DNA of 64,000 nt from Litorimonas sp051251645 (GCA_051251645.1 JBPOEY010000001.1:496001-560000); one strand, 5' to 3'. Counted from the stretch's first letter, positions 52,305 through 62,266 are shown. The notes: a model not told the origin generated them from the sequence alone. Translations and numbers: made by a program.

Positions 52305-55300
52305 TGGCGGACACTGTAAAAAACAGATGGCCAAAGCGAATTGGCTTGGCCTTGCTGAGTGTGCTCGCCGGGCTACTCATCGCTGTGATTATCCTCATTC
52401 TTTTGCTGCGAAGTGGGCCGGGCCGAGATTTCGTCGAAGCGCGCCTTGAGGGCATGGAATTTGTCGGACAGACGGTTGAAATCGATGGTTTAACCGGTTC
52501 GGTCTTGGGAAGCTTCGGCATTGACCGCATCACCTTACAGGGCCGGGACGGTCCGTGGCTTGTTGCGCAGGATGTGCGCGTGGATTGGTCTCCCCGAGAC
52601 TTACTGTCCAAAACGCTGAACGTCGATCGCGTCCGCGTGGGTGATCTCGATATTTTGCAACGCCCCATTTTAGTGCCCGGCGAGTCCGGTGGCGACCCCG
52701 CCGTCACAAATTTTGATATAAAAGGCATCGACCTGCCGGATGTCAGCGTCTCGGACGCGCTCTTTGGACAAGCGATTAATGCGTCTGCGTCGGGCACTCT
52801 TTTGCATGGCCCTGACGGCGGGTCCGCTGTGATGTCTGCGCGCTCTGACCAAGGCGATAAGGTCGAAACGGATCTGAGCTGGTCGCCCCTGCTTGTGTTG
52901 AGCGGTGACGCCGACATTTACGGCGCGCCCGGGGGATTGCTGGCGGGGCTGCTTCGATTGGACACGGGTCAGAGCGTGACGGCGGATGTATCAACCGAAG
53001 AACAGATAACCACAGTCAAAGCGAAAGTCGACGGGGTCGACTTTGCTGCTTTGACGATTAAACGGGGTCAGTCATCTGTTGCGGTCATCGGAACGATTGA
53101 GCCGAACCGCTTGCCGCCACTAGACCGTATCGCCGCTTATTTGGGCGGGACAACACAAATTGATGCGGTGCTTCCGCTCGACGAAGGCGCGCCTGCAAGC
53201 CTGACCCTGCGGTCCCCGGCTCTCATCTTAGAGGCAACAGGCGTGCGCCGTGACGATAGGATTGTGCTGGATCGCGTCATGCTCAATGCGACGGACCCCC
53301 TCAAACCCTTAGAGTTGGATGGCATTACGATCGGTCGGATTATTGCCGAAGGGCGCGGTATAATTGGCGACACTTATGAATTTGACGGTACGATCACAGG
53401 CACGGCCCTGCATTATCAAGATTATAAAGTGGACCGACTGTCAGGGCCTGCCGTTTTGACGTTTTCAGACGGGATACTCGGTTTTGACACGGCGCTGCGG
53501 GGGCGAGCCGCCCAGTCAGCTTTGGCGCAGGCTGACGGCGCAAGAGTGGTGGCCAAGGGCGAACTTAATGTATCGCGCCAGTCCATCAATCTGTCGCAAG
53601 CTAATATTTTCCTCCCCGGACTGTCCGTGCAAGGACAGGGAACGATTGGCTACGGCGTAACTAAAACGGCTGATTTCACAGGTCTTTATAATATTGACAC
53701 GGCCGTGTTCAGGGACGGGCCGAGCGCGACGCTAACGGGTCGCGCGACAGTCACACAAACGCCCAACGGCCCCGTGGCTGACTTAACCGGACAGGCACAA
53801 AAAATCGAAAATATTCCAAGCGCAGCAGAGCCTTTGGTCATGGGCGGTGTCAATTACACGGCGCGAGTGAGGGTTGAACAAGGCCGGGTCGTCGTGCCGC
53901 GATTTACCGCGCGCAATGAGCAGTTGACGGCGTCGGGCACGGCGCGTTGGCAAAACGGGCAGCTCTCATCGGATATTCAATACAGCGTTGAACGGTATGA
54001 TTTTGCAGCTGTGAACGCGAGCGATGTTGCTGGGACGGCCGTTCTATCTGGCCCGCCTAGTATGCTAGAGTTTAAAACGGACCTCAATGTCGCGGATTTA
54101 AATGCGGGAGCTCTAGACGTATCTAACGCGCTTCTTACGGCGACGGGGACTTATTCCGACGGGGTCGTGACAATGACGGGGTCTCTGGCAGGGGATAGTC
54201 CACAAGGACGGGTCGAGACAGAGGCCGATATCGTCTTGGCGAATGGCGGTTGGGACCTGACCGCATTGAACGGGTCTATGGGGACTTTTAAAGCGACGGG
54301 CGGTCTATCCGGAATAGGCGGAGATTTGGCGACTCTTCGCGCCGACCTTATTCTCTCAGGCACAAGCGATCTTATCCCGGCAGAGGCGATCGCGGCGAAT
54401 GTTTTAATCAATGATTCCCAAGTTGATATTGATGCGACCTTAAGCGGCGTCGCTGTCGGACCTCTGCAAAACGGGACTGTCAAAATCCTGGCTAAAGGGC
54501 CGCGCGACGCGGTTACGTTCCAAATTAACGCGGAAGGCATGACCGTCATCGAAGATTTGGAACGTCCCCTAAACGCCCGCGCCAACGGTTTGATTGACCT
54601 CAGCAAAAATGATTTTGTGACGCAGATCGATTTTGATGTTTCGATTAGCGACTTGGCCCTTGCGGGGGCTGCGTCTGCGCAGCGGGCAGAGGCGGGATGG
54701 GCCGCGACAGTAGACGCCGCAGGGCTCGGAGGGGCTTTCACCTTGGCTCTGGACCCGACGGATGCCGGGGCTTTGTCCTTCAATCTTAATCGCCTTTCAG
54801 TGCCGCAGTTAGCCCGGCTCATCGCGCGCCCGGCAACAGAAGGCACCGTCTCTGCCGCGGGTCGCTTTACTCTTGTTGCGGATCATATTGAGGGCGCGGC
54901 CCAGATAAGCCTGGACGATTTACGCAGCCCGATCAGTGATTCAGAGCCAATTACCGTCGTCATGGATTTGACCTTAGCCAATGAGCAATTCGCTCTAGTC
55001 ATGGGGGCAACTGAGGGTGGCCTGTCGGGGCAGGCGCGACTTGAAGGGGCTGTCGAGACGTTTCCGCGCGCGCCCTTCGTCCTTTATCCGCCCGCTGTAC
55101 CGTTGGCGGGAACGGCTGATCTCCGAGGCGAAATTGGTCCCATTATAGAGTTGTTTTTGCCGCCTCGCACCAATGTGGCCGGACAAATCGAGACCGATTT
55201 AAAATTCACCATACCCTCGACGCCCACCGGCCTGCAGGGGCGCATCGCCCTCACGGACGGTGTGTTTGAGCAGGGGCAGCTCGGGTTGGAGCTGATTGAT

Positions 55301-56359
55301 ATCACCGTGATGGCAGATCTGTCGGGGGAAACGATTACGGTGCCGCGCGTGTCCGCCCGGGGACGTGATGGCGGGACGTTAGAAGGGTCTGGCCGCATGG
55401 GGCTCGGTGCCGGGACAGGGACAGTTGATATTAAGGCGGAGAAGCTTCGCGTGCTGTCGCGCCGCGAAGGACAGGCCGAAGTGAGCGGAACATTGGATGT
55501 GTCGCGCACGGCGGAACTCCTCCGGCTTGGCGGCATGCTACGCGTGACTGATGCAGACCTTAATATTGGGCGCTTGCCAAAACCGGGGTTGCCGACTTTG
55601 GAGATCGATTTTGGCGAAGAAGAGGCTGAGGAAGAGACTCGTAGCTTTGCCTCTAGCGCCACAGAAATTGATGTTCGTATTGTCTCGGATGGGCGGATTA
55701 AAGTGCGTGGGCGCGGCTTAAACGCCTCGATGAATTTGGACGCCGCGGTCCGGGGTTCTTTTGATGCGCCCATCGTAACTGGACAAATGTCGGTTGACCG
55801 CGGTCGCTTTGATTTCCTGAGCAAGCGGTTTGAATTTCGCGAAAGCGTTGTGACCTTGCGTGAAAACGTCTTGCAATCGCGCCTCTCCCTCGAGGCTGTT
55901 CGGCAAACATCGGAGCTCACCGCTGTTGTTGCGATTACCGGCACGTTGGAGCGCCCAGAGATTAAATTGACCTCTGAGCCGAACTTGCCCGAAGACGAGG
56001 TTTTGTCACGCATTTTGTTTGGCCGCTCCCCGACACAGCTCTCGGCCATCGAAACGGCCCGTTTGGCCGCAGCGATCAGTCAGTTGTCCGGAGGATCTGG
56101 GTTTGATCTGTTTGGTACGCTCGAAAACGCGATTGGACTGGATACGCTCGAAATTGGTCAAAACGACACGGGTCAAACCCAACTGACGACGGGTAAATAT
56201 TTGTCGGATGATGTCTATCTTGAGGTTCGCACGGCGGCAGAGGGAACGCCGGGACTCGTCGTAGAATGGCAAGTTCGGGACAGTATCTCGCTTGAAGCCG
56301 AGACATTGCCTAATGAAAGACAACGGCTGTCCGTGCAGTGGAAGAAAGATTTCGACTAA
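52304..56359 (+). CDS. tamB: Translocation and assembly module protein TamB
   Basis: A 1351-residue AsmA-like bridge protein. The N-terminal anchor is a membrane helix (residues ~11-31), then a very long beta-taco region of repeated short beta-strands, then the DUF490 domain (residues ~1000-1351) with FLSKRFEFRESVVTL and EVLSRILFGRSPTQLS, the TamB signature. It connects the inner membrane to TamA and helps lipid transport and outer-membrane protein assembly. Confidence 0.96.
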   Translation: MADTVKNRWPKRIGLALLSVLAGLLIAVIILILLLRSGPGRDFVEARLEGMEFVGQTVEIDGLTGSVLGSFGIDRITLQGRDGPWLVAQDVRVDWSPRDLLSKTLNVDRVRVGDLDILQRPILVPGESGGDPAVTNFDIKGIDLPDVSVSDALFGQAINASASGTLLHGPDGGSAVMSARSDQGDKVETDLSWSPLLVLSGDADIYGAPGGLLAGLLRLDTGQSVTADVSTEEQITTVKAKVDGVDFAALTIKRGQSSVAVIGTIEPNRLPPLDRIAAYLGGTTQIDAVLPLDEGAPASLTLRSPALILEATGVRRDDRIVLDRVMLNATDPLKPLELDGITIGRIIAEGRGIIGDTYEFDGTITGTALHYQDYKVDRLSGPAVLTFSDGILGFDTALRGRAAQSALAQADGARVVAKGELNVSRQSINLSQANIFLPGLSVQGQGTIGYGVTKTADFTGLYNIDTAVFRDGPSATLTGRATVTQTPNGPVADLTGQAQKIENIPSAAEPLVMGGVNYTARVRVEQGRVVVPRFTARNEQLTASGTARWQNGQLSSDIQYSVERYDFAAVNASDVAGTAVLSGPPSMLEFKTDLNVADLNAGALDVSNALLTATGTYSDGVVTMTGSLAGDSPQGRVETEADIVLANGGWDLTALNGSMGTFKATGGLSGIGGDLATLRADLILSGTSDLIPAEAIAANVLINDSQVDIDATLSGVAVGPLQNGTVKILAKGPRDAVTFQINAEGMTVIEDLERPLNARANGLIDLSKNDFVTQIDFDVSISDLALAGAASAQRAEAGWAATVDAAGLGGAFTLALDPTDAGALSFNLNRLSVPQLARLIARPATEGTVSAAGRFTLVADHIEGAAQISLDDLRSPISDSEPITVVMDLTLANEQFALVMGATEGGLSGQARLEGAVETFPRAPFVLYPPAVPLAGTADLRGEIGPIIELFLPPRTNVAGQIETDLKFTIPSTPTGLQGRIALTDGVFEQGQLGLELIDITVMADLSGETITVPRVSARGRDGGTLEGSGRMGLGAGTGTVDIKAEKLRVLSRREGQAEVSGTLDVSRTAELLRLGGMLRVTDADLNIGRLPKPGLPTLEIDFGEEEAEEETRSFASSATEIDVRIVSDGRIKVRGRGLNASMNLDAAVRGSFDAPIVTGQMSVDRGRFDFLSKRFEFRESVVTLRENVLQSRLSLEAVRQTSELTAVVAITGTLERPEIKLTSEPNLPEDEVLSRILFGRSPTQLSAIETARLAAAISQLSGGSGFDLFGTLENAIGLDTLEIGQNDTGQTQLTTGKYLSDDVYLEVRTAAEGTPGLVVEWQVRDSISLEAETLPNERQRLSVQWKKDFD

Positions 56360-56443
56360 AAGCGGGTCTAATTCTATATCTAATTTCGAGGCAGGGCTTC
56401 AAAAATTCGAAGGAAAGCCACTTAGATCGCGTTGACACTAAAC

Positions 56444-57703
56444 TTAAGACGCAATCCGAATAGCATCTTGAACAATTTCCGCACCAATTTTATCGAAGGC
56501 GGCTTTGAGAGCACTTGTGTCGTCGGCGAGAAGAAAATGTGCATCCGAACTTGCACAGCCTTTCAAAAACAATTCCGCTTTTTGTTTAACGGTTGGGGAA
56601 ATGTAATATGTAGTCTGTCCATACCTCTGCCCCCAAATACCTGTATCAAAATAACCCGGTTCTAGAGCGTAGCCTATCGTGAAGATTTCGACGCCATTTT
56701 CCTTTAATTTTTTACAGACTTTAAGCGCTTTTTCATCATCGCTTGAGGAGTTATTGGCACCGTCAGCCATAAAAACAACATACCTTAATGGGTCTTCGCT
56801 ACCATTAACTTGTTTATGTTGATTACTCTCCGCGGTCATCCACCCCTGCAGTTTGGCAAGCGCGTTAGTTGGCACCGTTCCACCATCGGCTACCATAGCG
56901 TCGATTTCTGCTTTCGAAATGGTTCCCCAACGAGGCTTAATCGTTTTGGCTGCGATAATATCAGAGTTGTAAACTGTCATGCCCATCCTCAGGAACTTCC
57001 TGCTAGGATCTTTTGGATCGGGAACAATTACCGAAGACAATTGTTCCATAAATTCATTCAATTCAACTTTTAATCCATCAAGCCTTGCCTTTGCGTCGTC
57101 GGGACTAAAAGCGTTGTAAGAGGTCTTTGGAATATCATCAAATGCCATAGACCCAGAGTTATCGATGACAAGGAAAATGCTCGCAGGATTCGCATGGTCT
57201 TTTTGCGCATATTTGACAGTGCTCAAAGTTGTGAACTTGACTTCTGAGTAGCCGAATGACCCCATAAATATAGGTTTAATAATCGATTCAACAATGACTC
57301 TCGCTTCCTCAGCAACATCATCATATATGACCTTAAATCGGGTAGAGTTTTCGTCAGAAACGCCACGCCCAAAACTTAAATCTAAATCATTGGCGTTGTA
57401 CCAGACGTTGTTTAGATAGCCTTCATCGCTATTGCTTGGGGGAGCATCATTATTTTTGACATAGATACTTGCGTTCAGGCCAAGAATATCAGCCATCAAT
57501 TGAGCTTGAGATTTCGAGTTATTCAACTGGCTGTTGTCAAACGTGACGCCGACAACCAAAACGAGGAACGGCGCTAGGATGGCAAACATAACCGCCATGG
57601 AAGCGTCTATATTGTTACAGTATTTAGATACTGTTCTGCGGAGTTTTACCAACATGTCTACTTTGCTCTTTTTACTATCATTTCTCAAAGTGAAAATAGA
57701 CAT
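56444..57703 (-). CDS. TadG-like protein with von Willebrand A domain
   Basis: A 419-residue protein of the TadE/G-like class. It has one N-terminal membrane helix (residues ~36-56, following a short basic segment), a TadG-type N-terminal domain, and a VWA domain at residues ~175-415 with an intact MIDAS motif (DNSGSM at 181-186, then TNALAKL and MADGANN). In Tad pilus loci such proteins sit at the cell surface; no tad gene is present here, so it is orphan. A second in-frame ATG at 57655 may be the start. It is AT-rich compared with the neighbours. Confidence 0.85.
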   Translation of the reverse strand: MSIFTLRNDSKKSKVDMLVKLRRTVSKYCNNIDASMAVMFAILAPFLVLVVGVTFDNSQLNNSKSQAQLMADILGLNASIYVKNNDAPPSNSDEGYLNNVWYNANDLDLSFGRGVSDENSTRFKVIYDDVAEEARVIVESIIKPIFMGSFGYSEVKFTTLSTVKYAQKDHANPASIFLVIDNSGSMAFDDIPKTSYNAFSPDDAKARLDGLKVELNEFMEQLSSVIVPDPKDPSRKFLRMGMTVYNSDIIAAKTIKPRWGTISKAEIDAMVADGGTVPTNALAKLQGWMTAESNQHKQVNGSEDPLRYVVFMADGANNSSSDDEKALKVCKKLKENGVEIFTIGYALEPGYFDTGIWGQRYGQTTYYISPTVKQKAELFLKGCASSDAHFLLADDTSALKAAFDKIGAEIVQDAIRIAS

Positions 57704-57750
57704 GCCCTATGAAAGTTTATATCTTTCTATGTATCATGGTTAACGTTTAA

Positions 57751-58179
57751 GGGGGGCAGGTCAAACTTGGGGGCAACGATAATGAAGTCGTTCACTACTC
57801 ACTAAAGCTTGACGAAAAAAAGAATGAATTTTTGGTTTCCGTATCGGGTCAAGAAATACCCATACAGTCGAAACGGGGGGGGAATTTCCGTGTCGTTCCG
57901 AATGCTGGAACCTTAGAGTTTTCTGGCTGGGCTCTAAACAGACACTCAGGTGAGATTGCCGAAAAAATATTTATTTTTAGTGATGGAAGGCCAATTGGAT
58001 CTGCTTATCCAGATGCTCCCTCGGCTGGGATCGCAAAACACCTCAAGGACGAGCGGTTTAATAATTCTGGTATCAATCTAATCATTGAAGATGATGGCGA
58101 TATTAGTATTGATAAAATAAGGGTTTTTGGTACATTTCCTGATGGCGTTGCAAAAGAGTTAATGCAACTTTCAAAATAA
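57751..58179 (+). pseudogene. 5'-truncated gene, C-terminal domain only
   Basis: The frame is open from just after a stop at 57748 to 58179 with no ATG at the start, and coding-like sequence reads through (KLGGNDNEVVHYSLKLDEKK, then EFLVSVSGQEIPIQ). The later part has IFIFSDGRPIGSAYPDAPSA and AKHLKDERFNNSGINL, a short C-terminal module of the type found in larger cell-surface or glycan-related proteins. It probably is the tail of a gene cut off at its 5' end. A 115-aa protein from the TTG at 57832 is the alternative. Confidence 0.6.
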
Positions 58180-58319
58180 AAATTTTATGAGCTAGTTTAG
58201 CGGGATGTTGCGCTCAGGAGCGAAGACATCAAGGATAACGAACATAAATTCGCCGGTTGTTATTTCAGACGGTTAAAGGACTTTCCTTGATTGAGATCAG
58301 TAATATGGCCTTTGCTATG

Positions 58320-59140
58320 TTGTTATCCTATCACTTCATTTTCCGCCACCTCAAATTCTATGGGTGGTCGCATCCATTGACTGCATATGTGAGTGCATCG
58401 ACCATCCAATATATATCGGGAGTATAGATTGATGACGGCGGCCAAATACAACGAGCTTAATATGTTCGCACATAAGTGATGTCAGTTACCTCAGCCGCAT
58501 CAGGAGCACCAATATTGAAGTCCTGCTGCAGACAATGAGCAGCGACAATCGCAGGCTTGGTGCGAGGCTTTCCGGTAAGGCGTTTATGGCCAACTTGGGC
58601 TCGTAAACCTTCATCTCTCATAAGCTTTGCAACAGTGTTCGGGGCGCAAGACTCGCGTAGGTTCAGCAGGTCTTGATGAATTTTACGATACCCATGGACG
58701 CAATCTCTTTCGCGCCAAGACTGCTTGTTCGTGCAAGACTGCTTGATTTGATGCGTGAGGCGACGCCTACGCTTGGCCTGTTCTGAAAATTTATACTTCG
58801 CCATGCAGAAACCCACTCACATGAACCGAACACGCGGGGTATGGCCCGCACCGAAAATTATCCCGATGAAGTTTGATAAAGGCGTGCATCACACGTGGCT
58901 CTTTGCGAAGAACACCGTGGCCTTTTTATGAGACCGCTCCCTTCCGTCACGCGGGATAACTCGGTCTTTATACGTTTTATCTCGTCTCGCTCTCCAGGTC
59001 CAATAGGCAGACCGGGCAGAATGTTATTAGGTTCGCTGCCAACCTTGGTATTAAATTAGTTCCGATAGGTTTCGCCCACCGGGTCAAGCGGGTGACCGAG
59101 CGCATCGGCGATGAGATTATAGGCGGGGTCTTCTCAATAC
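58320..59140 (-). mobile_element. Decayed IS3-family insertion sequence
   Basis: Read on the minus strand, pieces of OrfA and OrfB of an IS3-type element follow in the right order but in changing frames. OrfA-like: PIGPGERDEIKRIKTELSRV, then KATVFFAKSHV. OrfB start: HAFIKLHRDNFRCG and SVHVSGFLHGE, then the open frame 58457-58816, then rve-domain remains LYLAAVINLYSRYI and GWSMHSHI. Several frameshifts and stops mean no active transposase. Terminal repeats could not be defined. The rest of 58180-59386 holds nothing else recognisable. Confidence 0.8.
58457..58816 (-). pseudogene. IS3 OrfB transposase fragment
   Basis: A 119-residue open piece of OrfB within the decayed element. It covers the HTH_21 part (VHGYRKIHQDLLNLRE, VAKLMRDEGLRAQVG) and the very start of the integrase core (AAEVTDITYVRTY), where it stops. 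The DDE catalytic region is lost except for out-of-frame remains at 58320-58455. Confidence 0.8.
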
Positions 59141-59386
59141 CGATTAACTCTGAGTCCGCTCATGATTTTGCTCTGATACTGGACAATCCCCCGCGCAAGC
59201 CAGTATTTTCCAAAACACCAATCTTGATTGGTGGGCAATCTAAGCCGTTGTAATTGCGTTGAGCAGGTATTCCCCTTGAAAATCGTATAGGTGGAGGCGA
59301 TGAAAAACCAAACGAGGCCGAAACGTGAGGCCGAAGGGTCAGCCTCATCAATCAATCGTAATAAAGTGGGGGATTTTTGCCCGGTG

Positions 59387-59462
59387 TGGCTCCGCAAGCA
59401 GGACTCGAACCTGCGACAAGCTGATTAACAGTCAGCTGCTCTACCAACTGAGCTATTGCGGA
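59387..59462 (-). tRNA. tRNA-Asn (GTT)
   Basis: Minus strand: 7-bp acceptor stem tccgcaa / ttgcgga with discriminator G and encoded CCA (59389-59387), D-arm agctcagttggtagagc, anticodon loop ctgttaa with anticodon GTT, and T-arm with gttcgagtc. 76 bases including CCA. The island with the TadG-like gene and IS remnant lies directly on its 3' side, as is usual for tRNA-associated insertions. Confidence 0.97.
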
Positions 59463-59572
59463 TCACCACACAGGGTAGGCGCGCTATATAACGCGCGTTC
59501 CGCACACCTCAAGCCGTTTTCTGCATTGATGTGCGAAAGTTTTTGCAATGCAAAAAAGAGTCTTGATCCGGG

Positions 59573-59594
59573 CAAAAAAAAGGACGCCGAGGCG
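59573..59594 (-). terminator. Possible leftward terminator
   Basis: A short stem (cgcc / ggcg) followed on the minus strand by a run of T (aaaaaaaa at 59574-59581 on plus). It could end leftward transcripts coming from the pyrB operon, or an RNA of the 59595-59718 gap. Confidence 0.4.
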
Positions 59595-59670
59595 CCCGAA
59601 GGTATTAGGTGAATGGTGGGTGTCTCAGTGAGACAAGAACGTGGTAAACGAACAGGGTAAACAAAAGCCT

Positions 59671-59704
59671 AACCCTGCCTTCTTTGCTTTGGCGGGTTGT
59701 TTTT
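59671..59704 (+). terminator. Possible rightward terminator
   Basis: Stem aaccctgcc / ggcgggtt with one bulged base and a 10-base loop, followed by gttttt on the plus strand. It lies only 15 bp before the DUF962 gene, so it would end a transcript starting in the 59463-59670 region, where no protein gene is seen. Confidence 0.45.
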
Positions 59705-59718
59705 GCTAAGGTTGCGCC

Positions 59719-60063
59719 ATGAAAACGATCACACGCTATGCTGACTTTTGGCCGTATTATCTGCGCGAGCATGCCGAGCCCTCAACCCGCGCGTGGCACT
59801 ATGTCGGGACAGGTGTGGCGATTATAGTGCTGGTCGCTGTCATTCTGACAGGCCAGTGGCTCTTTTTGCCGCTCGCTTTTGTATCCGGGTATTTTTTCGC
59901 TTGGATGAGCCATGGGTTGATTGAGAAGAACAAGCCCGCGACCTTTACTTATCCGCTCTGGTCGCTCTTTTCCGACTTTAAAATGCTGTTTTGCTTCCTC
60001 ACGGGACGGATGGGCCGTGAATTAGACAAAGCGGGGGTCTCGTCAACTCAACGCGCCGAATAG
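59719..60063 (+). CDS. DUF962 (Mpo1-like) membrane protein
   Basis: A 114-residue DUF962 family protein with two or three membrane helices (residues ~28-65). Conserved family residues are HYVGTG near the start, MSHGLIEKNKPATF in the middle and FSDFKMLF. Yeast Mpo1 is a dioxygenase in fatty acid alpha-oxidation and uses the His residues. Its 3' end overlaps the convergent pyrC-like gene by 16 bases. Confidence 0.88.
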   Translation: MKTITRYADFWPYYLREHAEPSTRAWHYVGTGVAIIVLVAVILTGQWLFLPLAFVSGYFFAWMSHGLIEKNKPATFTYPLWSLFSDFKMLFCFLTGRMGRELDKAGVSSTQRAE

Positions 60064-61316
60064 ACGATTTGCCCGTTTTTGAACGTGTAGCGGACCCGTC
60101 CGGTCATGCGTCGATCATCAAAGGGGGTGTTCTTAGAGCGCGACAGCAATTGTTCCGAATCAAGAACCCACGGTTCTGTCTCACTGAAGATGACGAGGTC
60201 TGCCGGTCCGCCGACACTCAACCGTCCGCCCTTGAGGCCCAGTAAGTCAGCCGGCGCGACAGTGACCGCGCGCAAATAGGCCATCAGATCAATTTCCTCA
60301 TCTGCGGCGAGTTTCAGTCCGACGGCCAGCATAAGCTCTAATCCAACCGCGCCATTGGCCGCTTCAGCAAACGGCAGGCGTTTGCCGCCCGCGCTTTGGG
60401 GGTCATGGTCGGACACGATGATGTCGATGGTGCCATCCTCTACGCCGCGTAGCAGCGCTTGGCGGTCGCGCTCTTCGCGCAAGGGCGGGTCGAGCTTGGC
60501 GAAGGTGCGGTAATCGCCAATATCAAGTTCATTCAGGGCGAGATGATTGATCGAGACCGATGCGGACACGTCAATGTCACGCTGCTTCGCGCGGCGCACA
60601 CTCTCGACGGTCTCGGCACTCGAAATCAGATCAAGAAGTAAACGCCCGCCGGTCAATTCGGCCAACGCCATGTCGCGTTCGGCCATAATCCGTTCAGAGA
60701 TGGCCGGGGCGGCAGGCAGGCCAAGTCGGGCGGAGACATCGCTTTCATGCGCGCACGTCCCGCGCGAAAGGGCCGGGGTGACGGGGCTATTGCTGATCAG
60801 CGCATTAAACGTCGCCGAATAGGCCATCAGGCGCCGCATGATCTGGGCATCTTCAATCGGTTCAGGACCGGACGCAAACAGCACCGCGCCCGCATCGGAC
60901 ATCAATCCGATTTCGGTCATGGTTTTGCCGTCGAGACCCTTGGTCAGTGCGCCCGCGACATGCACATCAATCTGCAAGGCGTCGCCCTTGCGCAGAATGA
61001 AATCGACCAGCGATAAATCGTCGATAATGGGCACAGTTTGCGGTTGCACGACGATTTGCGTGACGCCGCCCGCAAGGGCTGCGCGCGAGGCAGAGGCGAG
61101 TGTTTCCAAATTTTCTTGCCCTGGCTCCCCCGCTTTGACGCGCGCATCAATCAGGCCCGGCGCGCAGGTGAGGCGGTGGCCGTCCATCACTTGGCCACGC
61201 ACTGCGACGTCACCCAGGGCGGCAATGATCCCGTCTTCGATGCCAATATGGCCGACCTCATCGCGTCCGCTGGCAGGGTCCATGATGCGAATGCCGCTAA
61301 TTGTCATCACGCTCAT
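60048..61316 (-). CDS. pyrX: Dihydroorotase-like non-catalytic protein (PyrX type)
   Basis: A 422-residue dihydroorotase homologue that lacks zinc ligands: the DxHxH motif of active enzymes reads LIDARVKAGEPG, the HCED-type region reads ALISNSPVTPALS, and the HVSH-type region reads LLLDLISSAE. Only the late Asp (IIVSDHDPQ) remains. Such pseudo-dihydroorotases act as structural partners of aspartate carbamoyltransferase, for example in Pseudomonas. It overlaps pyrB by 4 bases (ATGA), which fits a PyrB-PyrX complex. The true dihydroorotase must lie elsewhere. Confidence 0.9.
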   Translation of the reverse strand: MSVMTISGIRIMDPASGRDEVGHIGIEDGIIAALGDVAVRGQVMDGHRLTCAPGLIDARVKAGEPGQENLETLASASRAALAGGVTQIVVQPQTVPIIDDLSLVDFILRKGDALQIDVHVAGALTKGLDGKTMTEIGLMSDAGAVLFASGPEPIEDAQIMRRLMAYSATFNALISNSPVTPALSRGTCAHESDVSARLGLPAAPAISERIMAERDMALAELTGGRLLLDLISSAETVESVRRAKQRDIDVSASVSINHLALNELDIGDYRTFAKLDPPLREERDRQALLRGVEDGTIDIIVSDHDPQSAGGKRLPFAEAANGAVGLELMLAVGLKLAADEEIDLMAYLRAVTVAPADLLGLKGGRLSVGGPADLVIFSETEPWVLDSEQLLSRSKNTPFDDRRMTGRVRYTFKNGQIVYSAR

Positions 61317-62266
61317 TGGATCCCCTCCGCAAGCGCATGCAGGACGGCCATGCGCATGGCGACTCCGGCGGCCACTTGATGGGTAATCAGAGATATATCG
61401 GGATCATCGGCAATAGAGGAGCTGATCTCCACGCCCCGGTTCATCGGGCCGGGGTGCAGCACGACTGCGCCATCTTTGGCATAGCCGAGCTTTTTACGGT
61501 CCAGCCCATAATAATGAAAATACTCGCGCTTGGAGGGGACGAAAGATCCGCTCATCCGTTCCAATTGTAAGCGCAACATCATGACGGCGTCACAGCCCGC
61601 GAGGCCCGTTCGCATGTCGTGAAAAACTTCAACGCCCCATTGATCCGCATCCGTCGGGATTAAAGTGGGGGGGCCGACAAGCCGCACATCCGCGCCGAGC
61701 ATATTGAGCAGCTGCACATTTGATCGCGCGACACGGCTGTGTAGAACATCCCCGCAAATGGCGATGCGAATGCCAGAAAAATCACCATCGAACGCCTGCC
61801 GTAGCGTCAGCGCATCCAGCAAAGCTTGCGTCGGATGCGCATGCATACCGTCGCCCGCATTAATCACAGAGCAGGAGACTTTTTGCGCCAATAATGACGG
61901 CGCGCCGGAACTCCCGTGGCGAACGACAAGCAAGTCGGGGTTCATCGCATTGAGCGTTGCGGCGGTATCGAGCAGGGTTTCGCCTTTTTTCACTGATGAA
62001 CTGGCGACTTGCATGGAAATGACATCCGCGCCGAGGCGTCGTCCGGCCAATTCGAAGGATTTCTCAGTCCGGGTTGAATTCTCAAAAAACAGATTGATGA
62101 GTGTTTTACCCGCAAGCACATCGCGCGGCCCGTGTTTTTGCACATCAATGTCGGAATAGTGCGCGCCCAGCGCCAGCAGATTTTCAATATCGGCGCGGTG
62201 GAAATCGGAAATATCGAGGCAATGCCTCTTGGTGAACTCATATCCCTCGAATGGGGTCACAGACAC
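61313..62266 (-). CDS. pyrB: Aspartate carbamoyltransferase catalytic chain
   Basis: Forms carbamoyl-aspartate in pyrimidine synthesis; 317 aa. The carbamoyl phosphate loop is FFENSTRTEKSFE, followed by SSVKKGETLLDT, VVRHGSSGAP, HAHPTQALLDALT, and HPGPMNRGVE near the C-terminus; all catalytic residues are present. It is in an operon with ruvX upstream (50-bp gap) and the pseudo-dihydroorotase downstream. Confidence 0.97.
   Translation of the reverse strand: MSVTPFEGYEFTKRHCLDISDFHRADIENLLALGAHYSDIDVQKHGPRDVLAGKTLINLFFENSTRTEKSFELAGRRLGADVISMQVASSSVKKGETLLDTAATLNAMNPDLLVVRHGSSGAPSLLAQKVSCSVINAGDGMHAHPTQALLDALTLRQAFDGDFSGIRIAICGDVLHSRVARSNVQLLNMLGADVRLVGPPTLIPTDADQWGVEVFHDMRTGLAGCDAVMMLRLQLERMSGSFVPSKREYFHYYGLDRKKLGYAKDGAVVLHPGPMNRGVEISSSIADDPDISLITHQVAAGVAMRMAVLHALAEGIQ

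Noticed and set aside
59134..59397. Leftward 87-codon open frame overlapping the IS remnant end and the tRNA-Asn 3' edge
   Set aside because: It reaches to the tRNA gene, has no binding site and no recognisable domain. An overlapping frame is equally open.
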